Shown here in pieces: positions 23,802-32,929 of a stretch of 64,000 nucleotides of DNA. Location: the NCBI RefSeq assembly GCF_042743185.1, contig NZ_JBHYMS010000001.1, forward strand, positions 124,001 through 188,000, given 5' to 3'. The notes under the pieces were generated by a model. That model ran no database searches, had not been told where the DNA came from, and saw only the letters and a program-made list of their open reading frames with translations. How positions within the stretch are numbered: the stretch's first letter is position 1; the number at the start of each line of letters is the position of its first letter. The position numbers and the translations under genes were made by a program. The DNA is from Inquilinus sp042743185. Lineage in GTDB: Bacteria > Pseudomonadota > Alphaproteobacteria > DSM-16000 > Inquilinaceae.

Positions 23802-24707
23802 ATGATCCAGGTCGGCATCTTCACCGGATACTTCCCCTATTCGCTGCCGGAGACGGCGAAGAAGATCCGCTCGCTGGGCTTCAACACCGTCCAGCTCGAC
23901 CTCGCCTTCAAGGACATGGACCTGTCGACGAGCGCGATCACGCGCGAGAAGTGCCGGACCATCCGCGAGACCTTCCGCGACCACGACCTGCCGGTCTGCG
24001 CCGTCAGCGGCTACACCAACATCGTCCACCCCGACCCGGCGGCGCGGCAGGCGAAGCTGGAGCATCTGCGGACGCTGATCCGCCACGCCCGCGACCTGGG
24101 CAGCCCCTATGTCATCAGCGAGACCGGCACCTTCGCCACCGACAGCGACTGGGTGCACCACCCGAGGAACAAGACCGAGGAAGGCTACGAGGAGTGCCGC
24201 GCGGTCATCGCCGACCTCGCCCGGACCGCCTATGACCACGGCGCGGTGTTCCTGCTGGAGACCTATGTCAACAACGTCATCGGCTCGGTCGACGAGACGC
24301 TGCGCCTGTTCGCCGACGTGCCCAGCCCCGGCCTGGGCCTGCTGATGGACCCGACCAACTATTTCGAATCCCACAACATCGACCGCATGGACCGGGAGCT
24401 GAACCGGATCTTCGACGCGCTCGACGACCGCATCCGCATCTCCCACGCCAAGGACGTGAAGCGCTCCGGCTCCGACAAGTCGGAGAAGCATGCCGACATC
24501 GACGCGTCGGAGGCGCACAGCTTCCGCGGCGTCGGCGAGATCGAGCTGCCGGCGCCGGGGCTGGGGTCGCTGAACTACGACCTGTACCTGCAGCGCCTGT
24601 CCCGCCGGCACCCGAACATCCCGCTGATCATCGAGCATCTGGAGGAGGCCGACGTGCCCCGCGCCAAGGCCTTCATCGACGGCAAGCTGCGGGCGCTGGG
24701 GGTGTGA
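23802..24707 (+). CDS. TIM-barrel sugar isomerase/epimerase
   Basis: A 301-residue AP-endonuclease-2/xylose-isomerase-like barrel. Metal ligands are probably in LLETYVNN (Glu), LLMDPTNY (Asp), RISHAKDV (His) and LIIEHLEE (Glu). The start at 23802 follows GGAGG. Family members interconvert keto and aldo sugars or epimerise keto-sugars and inosose derivatives, a role that pairs naturally with the adjacent Gfo/Idh enzyme. It starts 26 bp downstream of that gene. Specific substrate is unknown. Confidence 0.92.
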   Translation: MIQVGIFTGYFPYSLPETAKKIRSLGFNTVQLDLAFKDMDLSTSAITREKCRTIRETFRDHDLPVCAVSGYTNIVHPDPAARQAKLEHLRTLIRHARDLGSPYVISETGTFATDSDWVHHPRNKTEEGYEECRAVIADLARTAYDHGAVFLLETYVNNVIGSVDETLRLFADVPSPGLGLLMDPTNYFESHNIDRMDRELNRIFDALDDRIRISHAKDVKRSGSDKSEKHADIDASEAHSFRGVGEIELPAPGLGSLNYDLYLQRLSRRHPNIPLIIEHLEEADVPRAKAFIDGKLRALGV

Positions 24708-24727
24708 GAGTGAGTCTTTCCGTGCCC

Positions 24728-24839
24728 CTTCCCTCTCCTGTCATGCCCGGGCTTGACCCGGGCATACAGGGACTGTCGATGCCGCTCTGGGTGGCCCCTG
24801 GATTGCCGGGTCAAGCCCGGCAATGACAGGAGAGGGAAG
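24728..24839. repeat. intergenic large imperfect inverted repeat
   Basis: CTTCCCTCTCCTGTCAT (24728-24744) is repeated exactly in reverse complement at 24823-24839. Inside, each arm is a smaller palindrome around GGGCTTGACCCGG (left) and CCGGGTCAAGCCCGG (right), differing by a base insertion. The structure resembles the dispersed intergenic palindromic repeats of rhizobia and related genomes. It fills the space between the isomerase and LacI genes and reaches the LacI upstream region, so it may affect LacI mRNA folding. Confidence 0.6.
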
Positions 24840-24849
24840 CTTCAGCCCA

Positions 24850-25899
24850 ATGAAACAAGCCACCAACACCACCTCCCCCGCCAAGGCCCGCATGGTCGAC
24901 ATCGCCCGCGAGGCCGGGGTCAGCCTGGCCACGGTCGACCGGGTGCTGAACGGCCGCGACGGCGTCAACGCCGAGACCGCGAGCCGGGTCCAGGCTGTCG
25001 TGCAGCGGCTGAACTACGCCCCCAACCTCGCCGCCAGCCTGCTGTCGCGTGGCCGGGCGCTGCAGTTCGACATCGTGCTGCCGGCCGGCAGCAACACCTT
25101 CATCCGCGAGCTGGGCGAGGCGGTGCTGGCGGCGGAGCGCGACTTCACCGCCTTCGGCGTGAAGCCGCGGCTGCACCTGATCGAGGGCTTCGACCCCGAG
25201 GCCCTGGCCGAGGCGCTGCGCCGGATCGGCCGGGACAGCGACGGCGTCGGCTTCATCGCCCTCGACCACCCGGCGGTGCGCGAGGCGGTGGCGGAGCTCG
25301 CGGCGGCCGGCGTGCCGGTCGCGACCATGGTGTCGGACCTGCCGCAATCGGCCCGCATCGGCTATGTCGGCGTCGACAACCGCGCCGCCGGCCGCACCGC
25401 GGGCGACCTGATGGGCCGCTTCCTGGCCGGCCGCACCGGCGATGTCGGGCTGATCGCCGGCAGCCTGTCCTATCGCGGCCATGAGGAGCGCGAGGCCGGC
25501 TTTCGCGGCGTGCTGCGCGAGCGCTTCTCGAACCTGACCGTCCCGGCCCTGGTCGAAGGCCATGACAGCGTCGAGCAGAGCGCCGCGGTGACCGCGCGGC
25601 TGCTGGACACCCATCCCGGGCTGATCGGCCTCTACAACATCGGCGGCGGCAACCGCGGCGTCGCCGAGGTGCTGCGCCGCCGGCCGGCCGACGCGCCGCA
25701 CCTGGTCTATATCGGCCACGAGCTGACGCCGCACACCCGCCGCTTCCTGATCGAGGGCGTGATGGACGCCGCGATCAACCAGAACCCGCGGGCCGAGGCG
25801 GCGGAGACGCTGCGGCTGCTGCTGGGCCACCACACCCGTCCGGCCGAGCCGGCCGCGCCGGTCCGGATCGAAATCTTCACCCGCGAGAACCTGCCTTGA
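24850..25899 (+). CDS. LacI-family transcriptional regulator
   Basis: A 349-residue LacI/RbsR-type repressor. The N-terminal helix-turn-helix and hinge are MVDIAREAGVSLATVDRVLNGRDGVNAETASRVQAVV (about residues 15-50). The ligand domain is periplasmic-binding-protein-like (FDIVLPAGSNTFIREL, GYVGVDNRAAGRTAGDLMGRFL). I chose the ATG at 24850; an ATG at 24823 lies inside the inverted repeat and would add nine unlikely residues. It is transcribed with the sugar genes and probably represses the operon until the sugar or its product binds. Confidence 0.93.
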   Translation: MKQATNTTSPAKARMVDIAREAGVSLATVDRVLNGRDGVNAETASRVQAVVQRLNYAPNLAASLLSRGRALQFDIVLPAGSNTFIRELGEAVLAAERDFTAFGVKPRLHLIEGFDPEALAEALRRIGRDSDGVGFIALDHPAVREAVAELAAAGVPVATMVSDLPQSARIGYVGVDNRAAGRTAGDLMGRFLAGRTGDVGLIAGSLSYRGHEEREAGFRGVLRERFSNLTVPALVEGHDSVEQSAAVTARLLDTHPGLIGLYNIGGGNRGVAEVLRRRPADAPHLVYIGHELTPHTRRFLIEGVMDAAINQNPRAEAAETLRLLLGHHTRPAEPAAPVRIEIFTRENLP

Positions 25900-25915
25900 A
25901 GACCAGGAGGACCCC

Positions 25916-26767
25916 ATGCCCTTTCCCCAGCTGACCGAGGCCGACCACGCCGCCTTCTGGCGCGACGGCTATGTGGTCAAGCGCAGCTTTTTCGACGCCG
26001 AGGAGATCGGCCTGCTGCAGCAGGCGATCGCCCAGGACGAGGGCATCCGCAGCCATGTCGTGGCGCTGAAGGACAGCCTGGGCGGGTCGACCGAGCTGGC
26101 GCTGTGGAACCATCCCGGCGACGACCTGTTCGGCGCCTTCGCCCGCTGCGAGCGCATGGTCGGCGGCGCCGAGCGGCTGCTGGGCGGCGAGGTCTATCAC
26201 TACCACTCCAAGCTGACGATGAAGCGGCCGCGCGCCGGCGGGGCCTGGGATTGGCACCAGGATTACGGCTACTGGTACAACAATGGCTGCCTGTACCCCG
26301 ACATGATGTCGGTCGCCATCGCGATCGACCGGGCGACGAAGGAGAACGGCTGCCTGCAGATGATCCGCGGCAGCCACAAGCTGGGCAGGATCGACCATGG
26401 CAGGGTCGGCGGCCAGACCGGCGCCGACATGGAGCGGGTGAACCAGGCGCTGGAGCGGATGCCGCGCGACTACATGGAGATGGCGCCGGGCGACGTCTGC
26501 TTCTTCCACGCCAACACGCTGCACGCCTCGGAACAGAACAAGTCCGAGCATTCGCGCAACGTCATGCTGTGCTGCTACAACGCGGCCTGGAACGACCCGT
26601 ACAAGCAGCATCACCATCCCGGCTACACTAGGCTGGAGCGGGTGCCGGACGACCGGATCAAGGCGCTGGGCCTGACGCTCGACGCCGGCCACCGCGCCTT
26701 CTTCGACCCGGAGCGGGACGAGACCGTCGAAGCGAAGACGCAGCCCGAGGGCACCGCGATGCGCTGA
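25916..26767 (+). CDS. phytanoyl-CoA dioxygenase (PhyH) family protein
   Basis: A 283-residue non-heme Fe(II)/2-oxoglutarate dioxygenase. The facial triad is H114 and D116 in WHQD plus H203 in LHASEQN, and R214 in EHSRNVML probably binds 2-oxoglutarate. It is not a close match to ectoine hydroxylase, whose signature differs. It lies 16 bp after the LacI gene, inside a sugar operon, so a hydroxylation or oxidative removal step on the imported substrate is likely (inference). No CoA-related gene is nearby. Confidence 0.9.
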   Translation: MPFPQLTEADHAAFWRDGYVVKRSFFDAEEIGLLQQAIAQDEGIRSHVVALKDSLGGSTELALWNHPGDDLFGAFARCERMVGGAERLLGGEVYHYHSKLTMKRPRAGGAWDWHQDYGYWYNNGCLYPDMMSVAIAIDRATKENGCLQMIRGSHKLGRIDHGRVGGQTGADMERVNQALERMPRDYMEMAPGDVCFFHANTLHASEQNKSEHSRNVMLCCYNAAWNDPYKQHHHPGYTRLERVPDDRIKALGLTLDAGHRAFFDPERDETVEAKTQPEGTAMR

Positions 26768-26869
26768 GGCCAGAGCCGCGGCGATCCTCGCCGGACCGCC
26801 CGCACTGTGTCAGTCTCGATGCATGCCGCCCGTCGACAGCGAAGGCGGCGATAACAGGGGAGGAAACGC

Positions 26870-27802
26870 ATGTTCAGGCGATTGTCGCTGCTGCTGTGCG
26901 GCATGCTGCTGGCGCTGGCCGCGCCGGCCGCGGCCCAGGCCAAGACCTATTACTGGATCTCGCACGGCGGGCCGGCGGACCCGGTCTGGACCTATTTCCT
27001 GGCCGGCGCCAAGCAATGGGCCGCCGACACCGGCAATACCGTCAACACCTCGTTCCACAGCGGCGACGTGCCGTCGCACCAGGAGGCGGTGCGCGCCGCG
27101 ATCGCGGCCAAGGCCGACGGCATCGTCACCACCAGCCCGGACCCGGGCAGCCTGATCGAGGTGGCGAAGGAGGCGAAGGCCGCGGGCATCCCGATCATCA
27201 ACTTCAACACGCCCGACCCCAGGGCCGGCTTCGACGCCTATGTCGGCGGCGACAACACCACCTTCGGCCGGAACTGGGCACAGTACCTGGTCGACAAGGG
27301 CCTGGTGAAGTCCGGCGACTTCGTCTGGCTGCCGGTCGAGATCCCCGGCGCGACCTACGGCGTGCAGGAGGAGGAAGGCATCGCCAGCGTGTTCAACCCG
27401 CTCGGGATCACCTGGGAGGTGACCGACAACACGCTGGACCAGGCCGAGGCCATCAGCCGGATGGTCGACTACCTGACCGCCAACCGGCAGAAGATCAAGG
27501 CCATCATCGGCCTCGGCGACCTGGTGACCGGCAGCATCAAGCGCGTCTTCGACCAGGTCGGCGTCAAGCCCGGCGAGATCCCGGTGATCGGCTGGGGCAA
27601 TTCGCTCGACACCACCCAGGAGGTCCTCACCGGCTACGTCAACGCGGCGCAGTGGCAGGATCCGCAGGCGACCAGCTACGTCGCCCTGTCGCTGGCGGCG
27701 ATGGCGTCCGGCGGCATCCCGCCCGGGTTCAACGTCATCACCGGCGCGCTGTACGAGAAGGACAGGGCCGAGATCTATGACAAGATCCTCTCCGGCAAGT
27801 GA
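26870..27802 (+). CDS. sugar ABC transporter substrate-binding protein (RbsB/FrcB type)
   Basis: A 310-residue periplasmic binding protein of the sugar/autoinducer-2 type. The signal peptide core LSLLLCGMLLALAAPAAA ends at AQA-K (about residue 24). The mature part begins TYYWISHGGPADPVWTYFLAGAKQWAADTG, with DGIVTTSPDPGSLIEVAKEAKAAGIPIINFNTPDP marking the hinge side. It sits before a permease and an ATPase gene, the SBP-permease-ATPase order of FrcBCA. GGGGAGGAAAC lies upstream of the ATG. Confidence 0.93.
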   Translation: MFRRLSLLLCGMLLALAAPAAAQAKTYYWISHGGPADPVWTYFLAGAKQWAADTGNTVNTSFHSGDVPSHQEAVRAAIAAKADGIVTTSPDPGSLIEVAKEAKAAGIPIINFNTPDPRAGFDAYVGGDNTTFGRNWAQYLVDKGLVKSGDFVWLPVEIPGATYGVQEEEGIASVFNPLGITWEVTDNTLDQAEAISRMVDYLTANRQKIKAIIGLGDLVTGSIKRVFDQVGVKPGEIPVIGWGNSLDTTQEVLTGYVNAAQWQDPQATSYVALSLAAMASGGIPPGFNVITGALYEKDRAEIYDKILSGK

Positions 27803-28856
27803 CGCTGCGCCGGGGGCATCCGCGGCGGCCGGCGCCGCCGCGGATGCGGCGCTGCCGGGCCGCCCGCCCTTCGACCACCGGTCGTTCGTCCACCGCCTGG
27901 TGGCCAAGCCCGAATTCGGGCCGCTCATCCTGCTGGTGGTCGAGCTCGCCGTGTTCTGGGCGATCACCCCCGACTTCCTGTCGCCCCAGAACATCAGCAA
28001 CACCCTGGCCTTCACGGTCGAGCTCGGCCTGATCGCGCTGGCGATGACGCTCTTGATGACGTCGGGCGAGTTCGACCTCTCGGTCGGCTCGGTCTTCGGC
28101 TTCGCCCCGGTGCTGATGTGGACGCTGTTCAACAGCGGCGCCGCGCCGCTGGAGGCCGGCTTCGTCGCCGCGATCGCCGTCGCCGCCCTGGTCGGGCTGG
28201 TCAACGGCTGGTTCGTGACCCGGCTGAGGATCCCGTCCTTCCTGGTCACGCTCGGCATGCTGCTGGTGGTGCGCGGCACGGCCCTGTTCATCACCGACGG
28301 CTTCCCGCAGCGGACCTGGAACACCGGCGGCAACTGGCTGGCCTGGCTTCTGGCCGGCGACTTCTTCGTCGGCGGCTTCCGCATCTACATGTCGCTGTTC
28401 TGGTTCATCGCCGCCGCGCTGGCGATGGGCTATGTCCTGAACCAGACCAAGGCCGGCAACTGGATCCAGGCCGCGGGCGGCAACCCCGGCGCGGCGCGGG
28501 CCCGCGGCGTGCGCGTCGGCCGCACCAAGATCTGGCTGTTCGTGCTGTCGTCGACGATGGCCGCCCTGGCCGGGGTGATCAGCTCGATCCGCACCTCGGC
28601 CGCCAATCCGAACAGCGGCACCGGCTACGAGCTCGAGGTCATCGCCATGGTGGTGATCGGCGGCACGGCGCTGAGCGGCGGGCGCGGCACCGTCCTCGGC
28701 ACCGTGCTCGGCGTCTTCATCCTGCGGGTGATGCGCAACGGCATCGTCCTGATCGGCGTGCCCGGCCTGGCCTACAACATCTTCATCGGCGCGATCATCC
28801 TGGGGATGATGGCGCTGCACTCCTGGCTCGACCGCCGGCACCAGGCAGGGAGCTGA
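27777..28856 (+). CDS. sugar ABC transporter permease (RbsC/FrcC type)
   Basis: A 359-residue permease of the BPD_transp_2 family. About eight or more hydrophobic spans follow a proline- and alanine-rich 40-residue leader. Conserved segments include LMTSGEFDLSVGSVFGF, ARGVRVGRTKIWLFVLSSTMAALAGVI and GTALSGGRGTVLGTVLGVF. The gene overlaps the binding-protein gene by 26 bp, an unusual long overlap that implies coupled translation. The start could also lie further in, near FDHRSFVHR. It pairs with the ATPase downstream. Confidence 0.92.
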   Translation: MTRSSPASDAAPGASAAAGAAADAALPGRPPFDHRSFVHRLVAKPEFGPLILLVVELAVFWAITPDFLSPQNISNTLAFTVELGLIALAMTLLMTSGEFDLSVGSVFGFAPVLMWTLFNSGAAPLEAGFVAAIAVAALVGLVNGWFVTRLRIPSFLVTLGMLLVVRGTALFITDGFPQRTWNTGGNWLAWLLAGDFFVGGFRIYMSLFWFIAAALAMGYVLNQTKAGNWIQAAGGNPGAARARGVRVGRTKIWLFVLSSTMAALAGVISSIRTSAANPNSGTGYELEVIAMVVIGGTALSGGRGTVLGTVLGVFILRVMRNGIVLIGVPGLAYNIFIGAIILGMMALHSWLDRRHQAGS

Positions 28857-28861
28857 CAGCG

Positions 28862-29644
<783 letters not shown>

Positions 29645-29653
29645 CAGCGCAGG

Positions 29654-30763
29654 TCAGGCCATGGCGCCGCGGGCCGCGACCGGCCACAGGCATTCGACCC
29701 GGCCGGCCCTGACCCCGACATACCAGTCGTAGCGGTCGACCGTGGGGTCGCAATGGCCCGGCACCAGGCGCAGCCGCTCGCCGAGGCACGGCCGGTCGGC
29801 GCCCGGATCGACCGCCAGCCGGCCATGCTCGTCCGACGGGCCCTCGTAGCGGATGCCGTCACGGCCCCAGACCAGCGGCATGCCGCTGTCGGTCGGCAGC
29901 GCCTTGTGGCCGGCGTCGACCACGGCGGCGCCGTCGCGCGGGACGCTCATCACCGTCGCCAGCACGAACAGCGCCTGGCGGAAGGGCGGCGGCGGGTCGT
30001 TGCGGCCGTAGTCGGCATCCATGAAGGCGTAGGAGCCGACCTGCAGCTCGGTGAACACGCCGCTCGCCGCCTCCAGCGCGAAGGTGCCGGTGCCGGCGCC
30101 GCCGACGATCGGGCAGTCGAGGCCGGCGCGGCGCAGCGCTTCCACCGTCCCGCCCGCCGCCTCTGCCGCCTCGGCGATGGCGGCCGCCCGCTCCTTCGGC
30201 GACCGGCGGTGCTGGGCCCGGCCGTGATAGGCCTGCAGCCCGCCGAAGACGAGGTGCCGGCTGGCGGCGATGCGCCGGGCCAGCGCCACCGCCTCCTCCC
30301 CCGGCGCCACGCCGCAGCGGCCGGTGCCGACATCGATCTCGACCAGCACGCTCAGCCGCGTGCCCGCCGCCTCCGCCGCCGCCTCGATTGCCGCGACGCC
30401 GTCAGGATGGTCGGCGCAGACTGCGACCCGCGCGATCCGGGTCAGCGCCGCCAGCCGCGCCAGCTTGCGCGGGGACACCACCTCGTTGCTGACCAGGATG
30501 TCCGGCACGCCGCCCCAGGCCAGGACCTCGGCCTCCGCCACCTTCTGGGTGCATTGGCCGACCGCGCCGCGCGCCAGCTGCAGATGGGCGATGACCGGCG
30601 ATTTGTGGGTCTTGGCATGCGGCCGCAGCTTCACCCTGGCCGCCGCGGCCAGCCCGGCCATGTGGTCGAGATTGGCCTCGAAGGCGTCGAGGTCGAGGAT
30701 CAGGGCCGGGGTGTCGACCTCCTCCTCGCGCATGCCCGGCTCGGCCGGCGGCGGCTGCAGCAT
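29654..30763 (-). CDS. DSD1-family PLP enzyme (D-threonine aldolase/D-serine dehydratase-like)
   Basis: A 369-residue fold-type III PLP enzyme. The PLP lysine is K51 in RPHAKTHKSP. Later motifs are VLVEIDVGTGRCGV, GGAGTGTFALEAASGVFTELQVGSYAF and, near the C-terminus, PGHCDPTVDRYDWYVGVRAG, whose His and Cys bind a divalent metal in this family. Members include D-threonine aldolase, D-serine dehydratase and D-threo-3-hydroxyaspartate dehydratase. It is the last gene of the minus-strand operon, so it probably acts on a hydroxy-amino acid derived from the imported compound. GAGGGAG precedes the start. Confidence 0.88.
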   Translation of the reverse strand: MLQPPPAEPGMREEEVDTPALILDLDAFEANLDHMAGLAAAARVKLRPHAKTHKSPVIAHLQLARGAVGQCTQKVAEAEVLAWGGVPDILVSNEVVSPRKLARLAALTRIARVAVCADHPDGVAAIEAAAEAAGTRLSVLVEIDVGTGRCGVAPGEEAVALARRIAASRHLVFGGLQAYHGRAQHRRSPKERAAAIAEAAEAAGGTVEALRRAGLDCPIVGGAGTGTFALEAASGVFTELQVGSYAFMDADYGRNDPPPPFRQALFVLATVMSVPRDGAAVVDAGHKALPTDSGMPLVWGRDGIRYEGPSDEHGRLAVDPGADRPCLGERLRLVPGHCDPTVDRYDWYVGVRAGRVECLWPVAARGAMA

Positions 30764-30782
30764 CGATCGGACTCCCTCGGGC

Positions 30783-32405
30783 TCAGGCCGCCATCGGCCG
30801 GGTCGCGCCCTTCAGCTCGCGGAAATTGTCGCGGATATGGGTCGCCGCCCGCAAGGCCAGGGCCGAGATCGTCGGCGTCGGGTTGACCACGCCGCCGGTG
30901 GCCAGGACGCTGCCGTCGACGATGAACAGGTTCGGCACGTCCCAGCTCTGCTGCCATTTGTTCACCACCGAGGTCTCGGGATCGCTGCCCATGCGGCAGG
31001 TGCCGATCATGTGCCAGGCCGGGGTGCGGTAGACGCCGTCCTGGTCGCGGTAGTCCTGCAGCTTGACCTCGAAGGCGCCGGCGGCGGTGCCGATGTCGAC
31101 CAGCCGGTCCAGCATGTAGTTCATCATCCGCCGGTCGTTCTCGCCCGGCGCGTAATGCATGGTCGCGACCGGGATGCCGTCGGCGTCGCGCTTCACCGAG
31201 TCGAGGGCGACGCGGTTCTCCGGGTTCGGCAGGTCGTCGCCGATGGCGTAGATGCCGATGCCGTGGCCGAAATGGCGCTCGAACCAGCGGTGGTGGTCGC
31301 GGCCCCAGGGCGCCCGGGTCTCGGTGATCCAGCCGGCGGCGACCTCCGCCGCGGCCGAGGTGCTGGTCAGGCAGTTGAAGTTGAAGCCGTTGACGAAGCC
31401 GCGGCCGACATCGGTCTCGGCGAACTGCCGGCTGATCAGCGAGGCGACATAGCCCATATGGCCGTCGATCGGCTCGTCCACCCAGATCTCGGCCCCGACC
31501 AGGGTGTGGTGCAGCAGGTTGCGGCCGACCTGGTCGGACTGGTTGGCGAGGTTGTCGGAGGCCAACAGCAGCCGCGGCGTGCCGACGCCGTTGGCGGCGA
31601 CGACCACGATCTCGGCCGGCTGGAACTCGGTGCGGCCGGTCTCGCGGTCGATGTAAAGGGCGCCGGTGGCGCGACCGTCCCTGCCCTTCTCGATCCGCAG
31701 CACCCGGGCGTGGATGCGCAGCTCGGTCCCGGCCGCCAGGGCCTTGGGCCAGATCGACAGCGAGTACTTGCTCATCGACCCGCGCGGGCAGCCGTTGCAG
31801 ATGCCGCAGCCGTTGCAGCCGGGGCGGCCGTCGTAATCCTCGGAGATCACCCCGGCCTCGGCCGGCCACCAGTGCCAGCCGAGATGGTCGAAGGCCCGGG
31901 ACAGGCGGCGCGCCGCCTTGGTGAAGGGCAGCGGCCCGGTCGGGCAGGCCTCGCGCGGCGGCATCGCCGGGTCGCCGGCCAGGCCGCTGACGCCGATCAT
32001 GCGGTCCGCCGCCTCGTAGAACGGGGCGATGTCCTCATAGGCGATCGGCCAGTTCGGCTGCAGCCCGTGCTCGTCGCCCTTGCGGAAGTCGGACGGGCGG
32101 TAGCGCGGCCAGATCGCGCCATAGACATTGGTCGAGCCGCCGACGCCGTTCCACATCAGCACCTGCGAGCTGTCGGTGACGACCGGGTAGTCGTCCGGGT
32201 GTCGGCGGCGGTTGATGTCGGCGTTCCACCGGGTGCGGCGCTGCCACGACCAGTCGGAGCTGTAATGCGGATGGTCGCCGGCCTCGACCCAGGAGCCCTG
32301 CTCGAGGCAGACCACGTTCAGCCCGGCCTGGGCCAGCACCACGGCCGCCAGCGAGCCGGTGGCGCCGGCGCCGATGATCAGGATGTCGCAGAACGGCTTG
32401 GTCAT
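30783..32405 (-). CDS. GMC oxidoreductase with CxxCxxCxxC motif
   Basis: A 540-residue FAD enzyme of the gluconate/fructose/glucose dehydrogenase large-subunit type. The FAD motif DILIIGAGATGS is at residues 7-18. C197-x2-C200-x2-C203-x2-C206 lies in PGCNGCGICNGCPRG; the three-cysteine equivalent in FAD-glucose dehydrogenase binds a 3Fe-4S cluster. The C-terminal half has WHMIGTCRMGSDPET and VDGSVLATGGVVNPTPTI with the catalytic His-His/Asn region. There is no Tat or Sec signal, unlike periplasmic gluconate dehydrogenase. The next gene, upstream, is subunit 3-like, but no cytochrome subunit is visible. Confidence 0.9.
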   Translation of the reverse strand: MTKPFCDILIIGAGATGSLAAVVLAQAGLNVVCLEQGSWVEAGDHPHYSSDWSWQRRTRWNADINRRRHPDDYPVVTDSSQVLMWNGVGGSTNVYGAIWPRYRPSDFRKGDEHGLQPNWPIAYEDIAPFYEAADRMIGVSGLAGDPAMPPREACPTGPLPFTKAARRLSRAFDHLGWHWWPAEAGVISEDYDGRPGCNGCGICNGCPRGSMSKYSLSIWPKALAAGTELRIHARVLRIEKGRDGRATGALYIDRETGRTEFQPAEIVVVAANGVGTPRLLLASDNLANQSDQVGRNLLHHTLVGAEIWVDEPIDGHMGYVASLISRQFAETDVGRGFVNGFNFNCLTSTSAAAEVAAGWITETRAPWGRDHHRWFERHFGHGIGIYAIGDDLPNPENRVALDSVKRDADGIPVATMHYAPGENDRRMMNYMLDRLVDIGTAAGAFEVKLQDYRDQDGVYRTPAWHMIGTCRMGSDPETSVVNKWQQSWDVPNLFIVDGSVLATGGVVNPTPTISALALRAATHIRDNFRELKGATRPMAA

Positions 32406-32929
32406 CGCTTCAGGCCCCAGGCTTGCGTGCGGTCGCTGTCGAGATCGAGGGCGGAGATGTCGACCGGGCGCACCGCCTCGGTCGGCAGCCAGCGGCCGCG
32501 GCCATGCTTCGGCGCGTCGCGGGCCGGGTCGAAGCGCGGCAAGGGATAGCCCTTCACATGCGGCCGCAGCCGGTAGGGATGGCCCTGGGCGTTGATCACC
32601 GCGACCACATAAGGGCTTTCGTAATAGGCGAAATACGCGGCGTCGCGGACCCAGCCGAACAGCTCCGGCTCCGCCGCCTCCAGGGCCCGGGCGATGGCGA
32701 TGCGCCGGTCCTCCGGCTGCCCGGCGAAGGGGCCGCCGGCCTGCAGGATCGCCTGCGCCAGCCGGGTCAGGTCCGGCTCGCCGCGCTCCTCGACCAGCCG
32801 GATCGCCAGCGTCGACTGGACGCCGATCGTGGCGCCGGAGGGCCAGTCGCCGCCGCCCGGCAGCAGCAGGTCGACCAGGTCGGCCAGCAGCCGTGCCGCG
32901 ACGGCGGAAGAAGGTGTGGTTGTCGTCAT
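32402..32929 (-). CDS. gluconate 2-dehydrogenase subunit 3-like protein
   Basis: A 175-residue protein resembling the small (gamma) subunit of FAD-dependent gluconate/sorbitol-type dehydrogenases. Conserved parts are ADLVDLLLPGG near the N-terminus and FGWVRDAAYFAYYESPYV, GHPYRLRPHVKGYPLPRFD toward the end. In gluconate dehydrogenase this subunit carries the Tat signal and escorts the flavoprotein; here no twin-arginine leader is present, so the complex may stay in the cytoplasm. It overlaps both flanking genes by 4 bp (ATGA). It probably stabilises the adjacent GMC subunit. Confidence 0.85.
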   Translation of the reverse strand: MTTTTPSSAVAARLLADLVDLLLPGGGDWPSGATIGVQSTLAIRLVEERGEPDLTRLAQAILQAGGPFAGQPEDRRIAIARALEAAEPELFGWVRDAAYFAYYESPYVVAVINAQGHPYRLRPHVKGYPLPRFDPARDAPKHGRGRWLPTEAVRPVDISALDLDSDRTQAWGLKR

